The position numbers were made by a program, and so were the translations under genes. Below the pieces are notes generated by a model, which saw only the letters and a list, made by a program, of their open reading frames with translations, did not search any database and was not told the origin of the DNA. A DNA stretch of 13,166 bases from Pinguiococcus pyrenoidosus (lineage: Eukaryota > Sar > Pinguiophyceae > Pinguiochrysidales > Pinguiochrysidaceae), in NCBI GenBank assembly GCA_019677205.1, contig JAAMXY010000121.1, positions 44,429-57,594 of the forward strand, in the 5' to 3' direction. Every line of letters begins with the position of its first letter. Within the stretch, counting starts at the first letter, position 1. Positions 1 through 7,597 of the stretch are shown here, piece after piece.

Positions 1-39
1 TTCTCCTTCCGACTAACGGGCCCATCTCTTCGTATCCAG

Positions 40-287
40 GCGCGCTCTCCATGGATTGGTCCGCTGGCGAAATGAGATATCAAGTCGATCGGAAGTTTCG
101 ATCCTTGGCAGGTGCGTCGTGCGGCTCGTCAAGGATGATTTCTGATGATTTGTTCTCTTGTTGCCCCCACAAAGGACTTTGGCTGACTTTTGTGGTCTTT
201 TTGCCTTCCCGCGCAGGACCGATCACGTCGTTAGAATGCATCGAGATTGGGACAGCAACAGCGGAGACTTTGCCACCGAGTTGGTAG
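40..287 (+). CDS. 3' end of an unidentified protein gene (last two exons, partial)
   Basis: Two exons, 40-111 and 217-287, are proposed. The first follows an intron tail (1-39) that has a CTAAC branch-point-like motif near 13-17 and a CAG acceptor at 37-39. A second intron, 112-216, has a GTGCGT donor and a CGCAG acceptor. The frame gives about 48 residues containing MDWSAGEMRYQVDRKF and ending ATAETLPPSW before TAG at 285-287. That stop lies 87 bp from the stop of the convergent gene, as expected for a 3' end. I do not recognise the family. A second frame through the same exons is also open and runs on to 556, but it would overlap the antisense gene, so I prefer this one. The 105-nt intron is a multiple of three, so the frame alone does not prove splicing. 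The rest of the gene lies left of the window. Confidence 0.45.
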
Positions 288-374
288 AGCTTTTAACGGC
301 ACACCATGAACGCAAGAGAAGCAAGATGTTTCGTGTGCCAGGATCCTCACACGCTTTGGGAATGTCGTCCGTAC

Positions 375-1106
375 TCAGCGATTCTTTACCTCCACATCTA
401 CAATATCGCCCTCTTGATCCTCAAACCTCGACTTCTTCGCGGCGGGTGCCGGACCCGTCTCCACCTCCACGACCGGTGGCCTCTGATTTCCCCCGAACGG
501 ACTGTCGCTCTGGCCGAAGGGCGCCGCGTCCGGCTCCGAGAAGGGGCTGTCGTTGAAGCGGGACTGCAGCAGCACGTCGAAGAGGGAGCCAAACGCCGTC
601 TCGGGTCCAACCCGCGTCTCCAGCTTCTCGAAGCGACTCTGTCCAGCGCGGAGGACGTTCCCGCAGCTGCCGCATCGAAACACGGAGTTCTTCTGCGCTT
701 TCAAAGAAGCGCCGCACACGGGACAGTCGCTGGTGACCGAGTTCAGCGCCTGATTGATCGCCGACACCGTGAACGTCGTGATGGGGAAGAGGAGGATTCC
801 CCAGAACAGCAGGTCCAGCAGGTGCCCCGTGGCCAACACGACCAAGAAGGTCACACTCATGAACAGGCCCGCGTTGCGCACCACCGCACTCCCCAGCGTC
901 TCCAGGGCGCGCCACGCAGGGCCCTTGTCTGTCCCGTCCTTCATGGCCGCCAGCGACACCTGCGGGCGCGACGCGCCACGCTGTGCCGCCCACGACAAAG
1001 CGCCGGAGCGGTACCGCGCGAGGCCGTTGAAGCGCCTCGGGCTGCGCACCAGCGCCGCCGCGCTGGTGCACCAGAGCACGAGCAGCAACAAAGAGAGCTT
1101 TGGCAT
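375..1106 (-). CDS. Membrane protein with zinc ribbon and possible plastid-targeting leader
   Basis: Uninterrupted 243-aa frame. The chosen start (1106) has A at -3 and opens a classic signal peptide, MPKLSLLLLVLWCTSAAA (residues 1-18). The same frame extends 52 codons upstream to another ATG at 1262, but that would bury the signal peptide. After the signal comes an Arg/Ser/Ala-rich, acid-poor stretch (about 19-52), resembling the transit-peptide part of bipartite leaders in algae with secondary plastids. Two adjacent hydrophobic segments follow (about 79-95 and 97-117). Next is a four-cysteine zinc-ribbon pattern, CPVC (128-131) and CGSC (145-148). The tail is low-complexity, Pro/Phe/Ser-rich and ends acidic (GDIVDVEVKNR). 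The phenylalanine usual just after the cleavage site in diatoms and cryptophytes is absent, so plastid location is only inferred. Family not recognised; a secretory-pathway protein is the alternative. Confidence 0.7.
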   Translation of the reverse strand: MPKLSLLLLVLWCTSAAALVRSPRRFNGLARYRSGALSWAAQRGASRPQVSLAAMKDGTDKGPAWRALETLGSAVVRNAGLFMSVTFLVVLATGHLLDLLFWGILLFPITTFTVSAINQALNSVTSDCPVCGASLKAQKNSVFRCGSCGNVLRAGQSRFEKLETRVGPETAFGSLFDVLLQSRFNDSPFSEPDAAPFGQSDSPFGGNQRPPVVEVETGPAPAAKKSRFEDQEGDIVDVEVKNR

Positions 1107-1829
1107 TGTCCGCGCCGTTGGGAAAGTCCTCAAGGCGCGTAAGCGGCGCAGACGTCGTATCAGCTGATGGGCTAAAGTGGAGGAGACGCCGGTGCAAATG
1201 CACCGAATCGCGTTTGGCCCTCGAGACTTCTCAGGCACGTGCGTGCCCCGAATAGAAAACACGCAAGAATCGGAGTGCTGTGGTTGTGGCGCCGGTTGAG
1301 TCCGCGTGGCGTCCTTTGCACTTGAGCTTGTGCGTAACCACGGAAGTCAGCTGATATTCGGCTGAGTGAGGTGTTCAACATGATGAAAACAAGAGTGTCG
1401 CGGGTCGCATCCGTCTGTCCCGTGGAAAGAAGATATCACGAAATAATATTGAAACCTCGATCACATCCGTTTTGATTGAATAGTTTGGAGGTTCCAGAAG
1501 TTCTTCTATTTATAAGAAACCTTTATATACACGCAAGTCCTGTCCACGTGTCGAATCTGGCGAAGATTTGCTTTTGAAAGGTCAGCGGAATTGAGTCCGC
1601 TGGCGTCTGTCCGAAGTCGCTGAAGCCTCTCTTCAGTTGAGCAGGTCAGCGCCGCCTTTCCGGGAACTGCAGCGTAAGTTTCTTCGCGCCAAACCCTGTG
1701 AAACTAGTGTACAGCCGTTGCGCGCCTGCGTGGAGTGCCAGTGGCAGCATCTGAACCTCGTGGAACCGTGACTTCGGAGCTCACTTAGGTGTTCTCTCTC
1801 TCCCCTTCAGATTTGGAGAGCTGCGCATC
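1107..1829. promoter_or_regulatory. Divergent spacer between zinc-ribbon gene and 154-aa protein gene
   Basis: No convincing coding exon is visible here; the short open frames lack family character. The 723-bp spacer separates two outward-pointing starts and probably holds both promoters. Visible elements are two CACGTG E/G-box motifs (1236-1241, inside GCACGTGC, and 1545-1550) and an AT-rich block at about 1435-1530. That block contains a TATA-like TATTTATAAG (1507-1516) and TTTATATAC (1522-1530). A TTCCAGAA half heat-shock-like motif lies just upstream (1492-1499). A likely 5'-UTR intron occupies the right end. The roles of the motifs are inferred from position. Confidence 0.4.
1674..1810 (+). 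other. Probable 5'-UTR intron of the 154-aa protein gene
   Basis: A strong donor (GTAAGT at 1674-1679) and a pyrimidine-rich tail (CTCTCTCTCCCCTTCAG, ending at 1810) define a 137-nt candidate intron. It ends 19 nt before the ATG at 1830. The size fits the other introns in the window. There is no coding evidence upstream, so it is placed in the untranslated leader. Confidence 0.45.
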
Positions 1830-2598
1830 ATGTCGACTCTGTTCCGCACGGGAGAAGAGGCCAGCAACCTGCTGAACCTCCAGGTGCGTTTCGTCAGCGG
1901 TCTGCAGGCTTGCTTGGGTGCCTGTGGCGCGGAGTTTGAGACACACTTCCGCAGAAGAAGGAGAAGAACAAGAAGTGTACGACTGATCTCCTTGCGTCGA
2001 GCTCCTGCTCTTGAGTGGGAAAATGTGGCAAGCATGGATGAAAGGCTGATGAACTGTCATGAAGTAACACCCCTTTCCACAGGATAAGGATGGCTTCAAC
2101 GTGTTGTTTGAAGGCGATCTGCTGTTCAAGTTTGCGGCGTTGGGCGTTCTGGACGGTGAGTGCGGTGCTGTGCGTCCCTGAGCCTCTTGGGCGGGTGCAG
2201 TGAAAAGAGTTTGGACGAAGACGGAATGATAAACGCCACGCTGCGGTTGCGCTTCCGCAGACATCTGGTATCGGCAACGCGTTGTGATCCGGGAGCCGAA
2301 CATCCTCATGTGCTTCGAGGCGCCCGAGGATCCCGAGTCGGAGGAGGCGTATGACAACGGGGACACGAATGTCACATACACCATTGACAGCTCGTTCGCG
2401 ACCTCTCCGATCAACACCAAGGACTACTCCAAGGATCCCGAGAAGCCCATCGTGCTCGACTACTTCACGCTGTCGCAAAAGCAGGCGAGCTTCATGCCCA
2501 ACGTCAAGATCCTGAAGCTGGGCACCACGTCGCCGGACTCGGGCACCTTGAAGGCAGCGCAAGACGCGCTCGAGAGGATCATCCTGACCGACACATAG
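1830..2598 (+). CDS. Unrecognised 154-aa protein, three exons
   Basis: Exons 1830-1883, 2083-2155 and 2261-2598 join into 154 codons plus TAG. Intron 1 (1884-2082, 199 nt) runs from GTGCGT to CCACAG at phase 0. Intron 2 (2156-2260, 105 nt) runs from GTGAGT to CCGCAG at phase 1. The junctions read LLNLQ/DKDGFNV and GVLD/DIWYRQR. The product is soluble and acidic, with no signal peptide or membrane segment. The region around residues 19-60 (DGFNVLFEGDLLFKFAALG, then RQRVVIREPNILMCFEAP) looks like a beta-rich fold, followed by an acidic loop and a C-terminal part ending in a helix (LKAAQDALERIILTDT). I could not assign a family. The ATG at 1830 is chosen because it starts the first exon after the likely leader intron. 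The gene is tail-to-tail with the PGAP1-like gene, 190 bp away. Confidence 0.75.
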
Positions 2599-2656
2599 GG
2601 AAGACCTCTTGGGTGGCCTTCCGGGCAAGTGTGGCGTGTCGAAAGGCTCCGGCATG

Positions 2657-2676
2657 GAAGAAGAAGAAGAAGAAGA
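2657..2676 (+). repeat. (GAA)n trinucleotide microsatellite
   Basis: Six full GAA units plus GA lie 58 bp past the stop of the 154-aa protein gene, in the short convergent spacer and so probably in its 3' UTR. The same motif family (TTC on the + strand) recurs at 6701-6752. Confidence 0.85.
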
Positions 2677-2788
2677 TTAGCTCCGTGTGAGTGACGAGTG
2701 GTGTGGTTGCACAATTCTGGCGATATGCCCTCCAAGGCGGGGACCCAGACGGATATAGGCAAGCACAGCGCAAATGTCTTATGTTTTC

Positions 2789-5083
2789 TCAACTACTTTT
2801 TCGGTGCCGGACGTCCTCAAGAGCCAGCCGCATCCATGGAGAGCCAACCAGGGAAAAGCGAAGCAGGAGGACAGCCAGGTCGAAGCGATCGCTCAGACCG
2901 CCCGGACGGATTGTCGCAAAGGCGCCGTAGCAAAAGAGCATGCCCAGAACCAAATCACCCGCCGCAACCAACCTCGAAGGCAATGGAAGCGCTCCGTCTG
3001 CGTCACGCTGCGCTAGGTGGTGCACCGCTGTCCACAGCATCAGCACGTCTAGCGTGAGGAACCTGATGGAAACGCGCAGACAAACACATTAGGCCAAGCT
3101 GCGGACGGAAGCAGAGGCTGCAAGCAGGCGTCATCCCCACCATCGGTAAGCTTCTTCCGCATCTCTCAGACCGTAGTTCAGAACAAGCCATGCAAAGTAC
3201 AGGGATTCGCTTGTCAGGATCCCCACGTGCAAAAAGAGCGCTGCGGCGGACACCCGTGGGCCATGAAGCCGTCTCGATGCCGTCGCTTTCCAGAAAGCCC
3301 GGCAAACGAAGGCCAGGCCAGTCATGAAGGCCGAAACCAGGACAATTGCCGGAACCACGGGCGAGGAAGCAACGTGGCTAGCCCAGGAGAGCAAACATGT
3401 GGTGAGAATCCATGCGGATCGACCTCGACTCTCCTCAGCGCCCTCCATTGTGTCCGACGACGCGTTCACGGGCCCTTCTCGGCGCCACAGCTTGAAGACA
3501 GAGGGCGCGTCCACCAGGTACGAGAGGAACCCAAAAAGGAAGAGCACCCCGAGCAGCGTATCATGCATGTCGATGAACGCAGGTCGGTCAAAAATCGAAG
3601 CCAGCATCCTTCCCAAGCCTTCGTCTCGGCCCATCTGATCAGGTAACAAGGACATGCCGAAGCAAGAGGTCCAGACCAGCGCCAAGCCGGTGAGCATGAG
3701 GTCAAATCGTCTCTCCGACCGAGCTGCACCAACACAGTAATGGAGCAGCAGCGCAGAGACTCCGCTTATCGCGGTCGGGAGCCGCGTCACCAGATTTCCT
3801 GCCGTGTTGTAGAGCTTGTGGACAAAGCCTGCCGTATCCTCCGCTGCTTCTGCCTTTCTTCCCAGCAAACTTCCGCCAGGGGTTACGATGAAGCTTGCAA
3901 ATCTCCTCTGAAGTTCGTGGCACCACAAGGAAGCTTCGTGGTCCGTCGAGAAGCCAAGCAGCTCTTGCAGTTGGACAGTCTCCACGGCGCTTCTCCAGGG
4001 CATGCTGACCACCTGCAACTGCTCCGGCAGGAGACCGTCTTTCCAGCCCAGAAGAACATTGAGAACAGGCATCTCAGCAGCTCTGGGAGACGCCGCTTCC
4101 GACGAAACAAGGGTCGTAAAGCTCCAGAGATTCGCAAGCCCAGGCTAGGAAAAGGGGAGAGGTTGGCACAGAAGGAAGGCGTCAGCGACGGGTCTGCCTC
4201 AAGCGGAGAAGACGCAATCGCCTCAGCGCGACACACCTGCCACGCCAGCGAAGAATGCGGAGTTGCCAGGGTTATTAGGCCAGAGATGGTGACCACGTTC
4301 TTGTGGTCAAGGCCAGGTAGCCGAGACGCGACCATTCGTGCCAGCAAACCTCCATAGGAATGCCCGAAGATGGTGACCTTGCATGAGAACAGTGCGCGTG
4401 TTTGCGGATTATTTTCACTGCACTGCAGCAGCCACGGAGAGCCCAGCGACAGTCTCGCTTGGGTGGACGGAATCTGCTGACGAGGAGGTACTTACGTCAA
4501 TCTTTGCTCCATACATGTCCCCAAGATGCAGGAGCACGTTGCAGACATACTCCGCTTGCAGCTCCAGCGCTCTGGCATGGAATGCGCTCGCTTGCACATC
4601 GAAGTCGAAGGTGTATATATCGAGTCGCGGGTCTCCGCCAGCGGCGTTGAACACCTCGGAACCGAGAGACCGCACCTGGTAGAACCGGACATGAATCGCT
4701 CAGCACTGCCAAAGCGTGGTACATCAATCTTGTCGAAGCGCCGCTTCCAAAGCCCCAAACCAAAGCAATGCGTTCAGATGTACCTGCGTGAATTCACCGA
4801 GGTGCCCTGGCAAGAAGACCAGAATGCGTCCTTTGTATCTGAAGAGAGGCTGGTCGCGAGCTGGAGATTCCGCCATGTTCCTTCGCGCTACGTCACGATC
4901 TTCCACGTTTGAGAAGCGATACACTCTGAAAGCGGACAACGTGCGCACGTCCTCCGGAAGAGGGATCTCGAGGTACACGGGATAGCTCCAAGTCATACCG
5001 CACGCATTGTTCCGGCGCTCTTGGCGGTACAAAGCGAGGAACAGAAGGCCGAACGCCAGCGGAATACATTGCGCCACTCGCAT
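2789..5083 (-). CDS. PGAP1: GPI inositol-deacylase, PGAP1/Bst1-like, five exons
   Basis: Family members remove the acyl chain from the inositol of GPI anchors in the ER, promoting export of GPI-anchored proteins. Exons (transcript order) are 5083-4784, 4675-4496, 4377-4237, 4144-3141 and 3062-2789, giving 632 aa. Introns of 108, 118, 92 and 78 nt all begin GT and end AG, and the frame is restored each time. The N-terminus has a signal-anchor (about 6-18) and the family-typical NNACGMTWSYPVY. The lipase core follows: FLPGHLGEFTQ/VRSLGSEV across the first junction (the GNAGSYKQVRS region of known PGAP1), nucleophile motif GHSYGG with Ser167, then ITLATPH. Candidate acid Asp243 lies in LLGWKDG, and candidate base His276 in STDHEASLWC (compare TDHxxIVWC). 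About eight to ten hydrophobic segments fill residues 328-615. At 632 aa it is much shorter than the roughly 920-aa human protein; the lumenal part between lipase and membrane domain seems missing. Family confidence is high, small boundary details less so. Confidence 0.92.
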
Positions 5084-6035
5084 GCCTGCTTCGGTCCGTG
5101 TTCACCGAAGCGCAATCTTCTGGATTTGGAAGAGACTTTTTCTTTTCGTTCCCTCACTTGACACACAGAGCAGCTCGGTGAGGCGCTTTCGTCGTCAGCT
5201 GCTGCTGAAAAAAGCCAGCGAAGACAACTCCCGCAGTGCGCTTTCCACTAGTAGGCAGCGAGAAGCTTCGGAGGACAAGATCCAAGGCGTAGGAGCGTCC
5301 TGCACATGGTTCTTGCGCTCATCAACGTCCTTTGGTGACTCGCGCGGTATCCATAGCGCTCGGAGTATCTTTGCGCCGCGCGAAAGAGCGGAAACTGCGC
5401 TTTGAACTGGGAAGATGGTTCGGACCAACGGTTTGGCGCCAAACTGATGGCAGCGCGCTTGATTGGCCAAAGTATAATTCTTTTTGCTTTCCATTGGTCA
5501 TTGTTGGTCAGATTGGGACATTTTCCACCCACTTCGCTGCACTGTATGGAGGGATTTTCCCAGTATTCTGCTGTTCATTGGCGGAATTGATGGAGCCGAT
5601 GGCGTCAGCTCAACTGGGCAATGAAAACCCGCTTTTGCGCGCCATTTCCCCGCGCGCGGAACGGAATTCAGCTTTGGAGTTCGAAGCGACGTTCCAGATT
5701 TGCTTCTCGCGCGACAAGTCTGGCCGTCTCACGAGCTGCAGCGTGGGACTCTGCGCGTCAAATGGCGGTGGAAGTGTAAAGCATCGCTTGGAGAAGTGCG
5801 CTTGTGACGGCTGTTTAAACGCTTTCGTTGCGTTCTGAAGAATTCTCATCGGCGTTCCAAGCTTTTGGGCTTTCAAAAAAAGAAAGCTGTTTGTCTCTTG
5901 AGGATCAAGGTTGCGTACGGTGTACAGCTGGGGAAATCAGGTGTCCGCACCGAGTGAAACTCCGTCGCGCGCATAAGCAGATCTGCGATTGCGCGGTGCT
6001 CAAGCTCTCAGAGGGCCAGAACGCACCTGATTAGC
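5084..6035. promoter_or_regulatory. Divergent spacer with E2F-like and CCAAT motifs
   Basis: This 952-bp region lies between the starts of the PGAP1-like gene (leftward) and the UAA transporter (rightward). A 168-codon open frame here (5332-5838) shows no family signal and begins at an ordinary ATG inside promoter-like DNA, so I do not call it. Between 5370 and 5643 there is a dense motif cluster: E2F-like sites and four ATTGG (inverted CCAAT) motifs at 5462, 5493, 5512 and 5577. A TATAAT-like sequence lies at 5473-5478. The stretch 5660-6035 is probably the transporter's 5' leader, where I see nothing definite. Confidence 0.5.
5370..5444. promoter_or_regulatory. E2F/DP-like binding site cluster
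   Basis: A perfect 14-bp palindrome, GTTTGGCGCCAAAC, occupies 5431-5444 and contains the textbook E2F form TTTGGCGC on both strands. Upstream are TTTGCGCC (5370-5377) and GCGCGAAA (5378-5385, the complement of TTTCGCGC). TTTTGCGCGCC (5633-5643) is a further near-match. E2F/DP factors are widespread in algae and control S-phase genes; function here is inferred. Confidence 0.45.
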
Positions 6036-7472
6036 ATGATGCTGGAGACCGAGACGACGCAGTACTTTCTGCTGTCCGCCGGGACCATCTTCTTCTTGAC
6101 CACGAGCTGCTACGTCGAGGAATGGATCTTCAAAGTGCTGCCGGACTTCGACTACTTCGGCTTCGTCGCTTTGGCGGAGCTTTTGATGTTCGCGGGGTTT
6201 AGCTACTTGGGCTTCCGAAGAGAGGCAGAGGCCAAGGCCTCAGATGTGGAAGATGAGGGCGGTTGGAAGCAGATGGGCCAACGCAAGAGTCCGCTCGGCA
6301 TCTACATCGGCGTTGGCTTGTCCATGGCAATCGCGACCAGCGTCGGGAAAGTAGCTTACAAGTACGTCAACTACGCCACCGGCACGGTCCTCAAGTCCAT
6401 GAAGCTGCTGCCCGTCCTGGTGCTGAGCATGGTGTATCTGAAGCGGACATTCGGTGCGTGAAGCTTTGGTTGGAGCGCTGCCGGGCTGCTTGGCCTGCCC
6501 GGACTGCTTGGCTCACGATGCGCTCGCCGATGGAACGTAGGTCTGCAGGACTATGCGATCGCCATCCTCATGACCATTAGCGCAATAGCCGTCGGCCTTG
6601 GAGATAGCAAGGACGACCCAAACTTTGACGTCATGGGCGTTATCCTGAGTAAGCGCCACGTTCCCGCCAGATCTGGAGGAAGCCTTCGCGTCTCATCCGA
6701 TCTTCTTCTTCTTCTTCTTCTTCTTCTTCTTCTTCTTCTTCTTCTTCTTCTTGCTCTTTGCCGATCATGTGATGCAGGCTTTGTTTGCCTCTTTGCGCAA
6801 GCGATCCAGAACAATGGGCAAGATCAGGTGGGAAGAGCTGATGTTGCGTTTTGCGGAGTCAGGGGGCTGTGTTGCTAAGCGAGCTCCAACGAAGGCGTTG
6901 CGGGATTACAACGCAAGCGTGGCCGAGGCGATGCTCTTTAGCAATGGGATAGCTGCGGTTTTCGCGTTTGCCAACTGCGTCATTAGCGGCGAGTTGGTTC
7001 CGGCACTGGTTTACTTTTTCGAGCCGAGGAGAGCGGTTCTGCTTTTCATCAGGTCAGCTTCGGTCATATCCGCCTCTCGCGCTGAGCGATGCCGGCTAAT
7101 ACTCACTTACGCCCGGTCTGCAGATCCATCACCTTCTACATCGGCGCACAGCTCTACGTCAGCATCATCAAGAGATATGGAGCGGTGGCCGCAGTGACGG
7201 TCACTACGGCCAGGAAGGTGCGGAGCATGGCAAGCTCGCGTCGGCTGCGGTTCTGCAATCTGCTCACGCCTGCTTTCTGCTCCGTCCAACTTTTATGCAA
7301 TGGCGATCTCTAGATTCTCACCATCATTCTGTCCTTCGTGCTGTTCTCGGACAACAAGCCGTACACGGCGCTGCACTTCCTGGGGAGCTGTGCCTTCGCA
7401 TTGGCAACGATTTTGGAGATAAACCAACGCACCGCGAAGGCCAAGGCAAAGCCAGTTGCGGACAAGAGCTAG
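6036..7472 (+). CDS. UAA-family nucleotide-sugar/PAPS transporter (SLC35B-like), six exons
   Basis: Family members exchange cytosolic nucleotide sugars, or the sulfate donor PAPS, into the ER or Golgi lumen for glycosylation or sulfation. Exons are 6036-6453, 6541-6648, 6778-6827, 6895-7052, 7124-7217 and 7314-7472, giving 328 aa, the usual length. The introns (87, 129, 67, 71 and 96 nt) all keep frame. Diagnostic motifs include NYATGTVLKSMKLLPVLVLS (113-131), the position of the family's FKSCKLIPVM element, and KRTFGLQDYAIAIL made across the first junction. The others are NNGQDQALRDYNAS across the third (188-200), EAMLFSNG (203-210) and KRYGAVAAVTVTTARK (261-276), the family hallmark. About ten hydrophobic segments are present. 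The basic C-terminus (RTAKAKAKPVADKS) is presumably cytosolic. The KS-K pattern recalls the PAPS transporters SLC35B2/B3, but substrate cannot be fixed. Its 5' end faces the PGAP1-like gene and its 3' end faces DGAT2. Confidence 0.92.
6701..6752 (+). repeat. (TTC)17 microsatellite inside a transporter intron
   Basis: About 52 nt of uninterrupted TCT/TTC repeat lie in the intron 6649-6777 of the UAA transporter, 25 nt before its CAG acceptor. There is no AG between repeat and acceptor. The repeat therefore forms nearly all of the polypyrimidine tract. Read as protein it gives a false poly-leucine run. Confidence 0.9.
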
Positions 7473-7597
7473 ACGTGCAGCCTAGCTGGTGCCTTCGCAT
7501 CTGTCGATAGCTGACAGAGACACTAGGCGTAGCTAGCATAGCGGAGTAGACGTGCAGAGCTGCTGATGCTCTTAAGAGAGCCCGTCCTCGGCGCATT
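7473..7597. other. Short convergent spacer with an 11-nt direct repeat
   Basis: The 125 bp lie between the stop of the transporter and the stop of DGAT2, so their 3' UTRs probably overlap. TAGACGTGCAG occurs twice, at 7470-7480 (including the stop codon) and at 7547-7557. No recognisable plant-type AATAAA signal is present on the + strand. Confidence 0.4.

Noticed and set aside
217-556. Alternative frame for the left-edge gene continuing to 556
   Set aside because: It would overlap about 180 bp of the antisense coding region and becomes low-complexity there. The frame stopping at 287 gives a natural convergent gap.
306-1142. Long + strand open frame (278 codons)
   Set aside because: It runs antisense through the zinc-ribbon gene. 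Its Arg/Gln/Glu-rich, low-information product is typical of a shadow frame in GC-rich DNA.
1492-1506. Heat-shock element upstream of the TATA-like site
   Set aside because: Only TTCnnGAA is correctly spaced; the next TTC is out of phase, so a full three-unit element is not supported.
1894-2655. Long - strand open frames across the 154-aa protein gene
   Set aside because: They cover both its introns and exons, which splice cleanly on the other strand, and show no motif.
5332-5838. 168-codon + strand open frame in the divergent spacer
   Set aside because: No recognisable domain and no splice context. It overlaps the E2F/CCAAT cluster, so promoter DNA is the better explanation.
6570-6878. Poly-leucine protein
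   Set aside because: The leucine run is the translated (TTC)n tract inside a transporter intron; splicing gives a much better family match.
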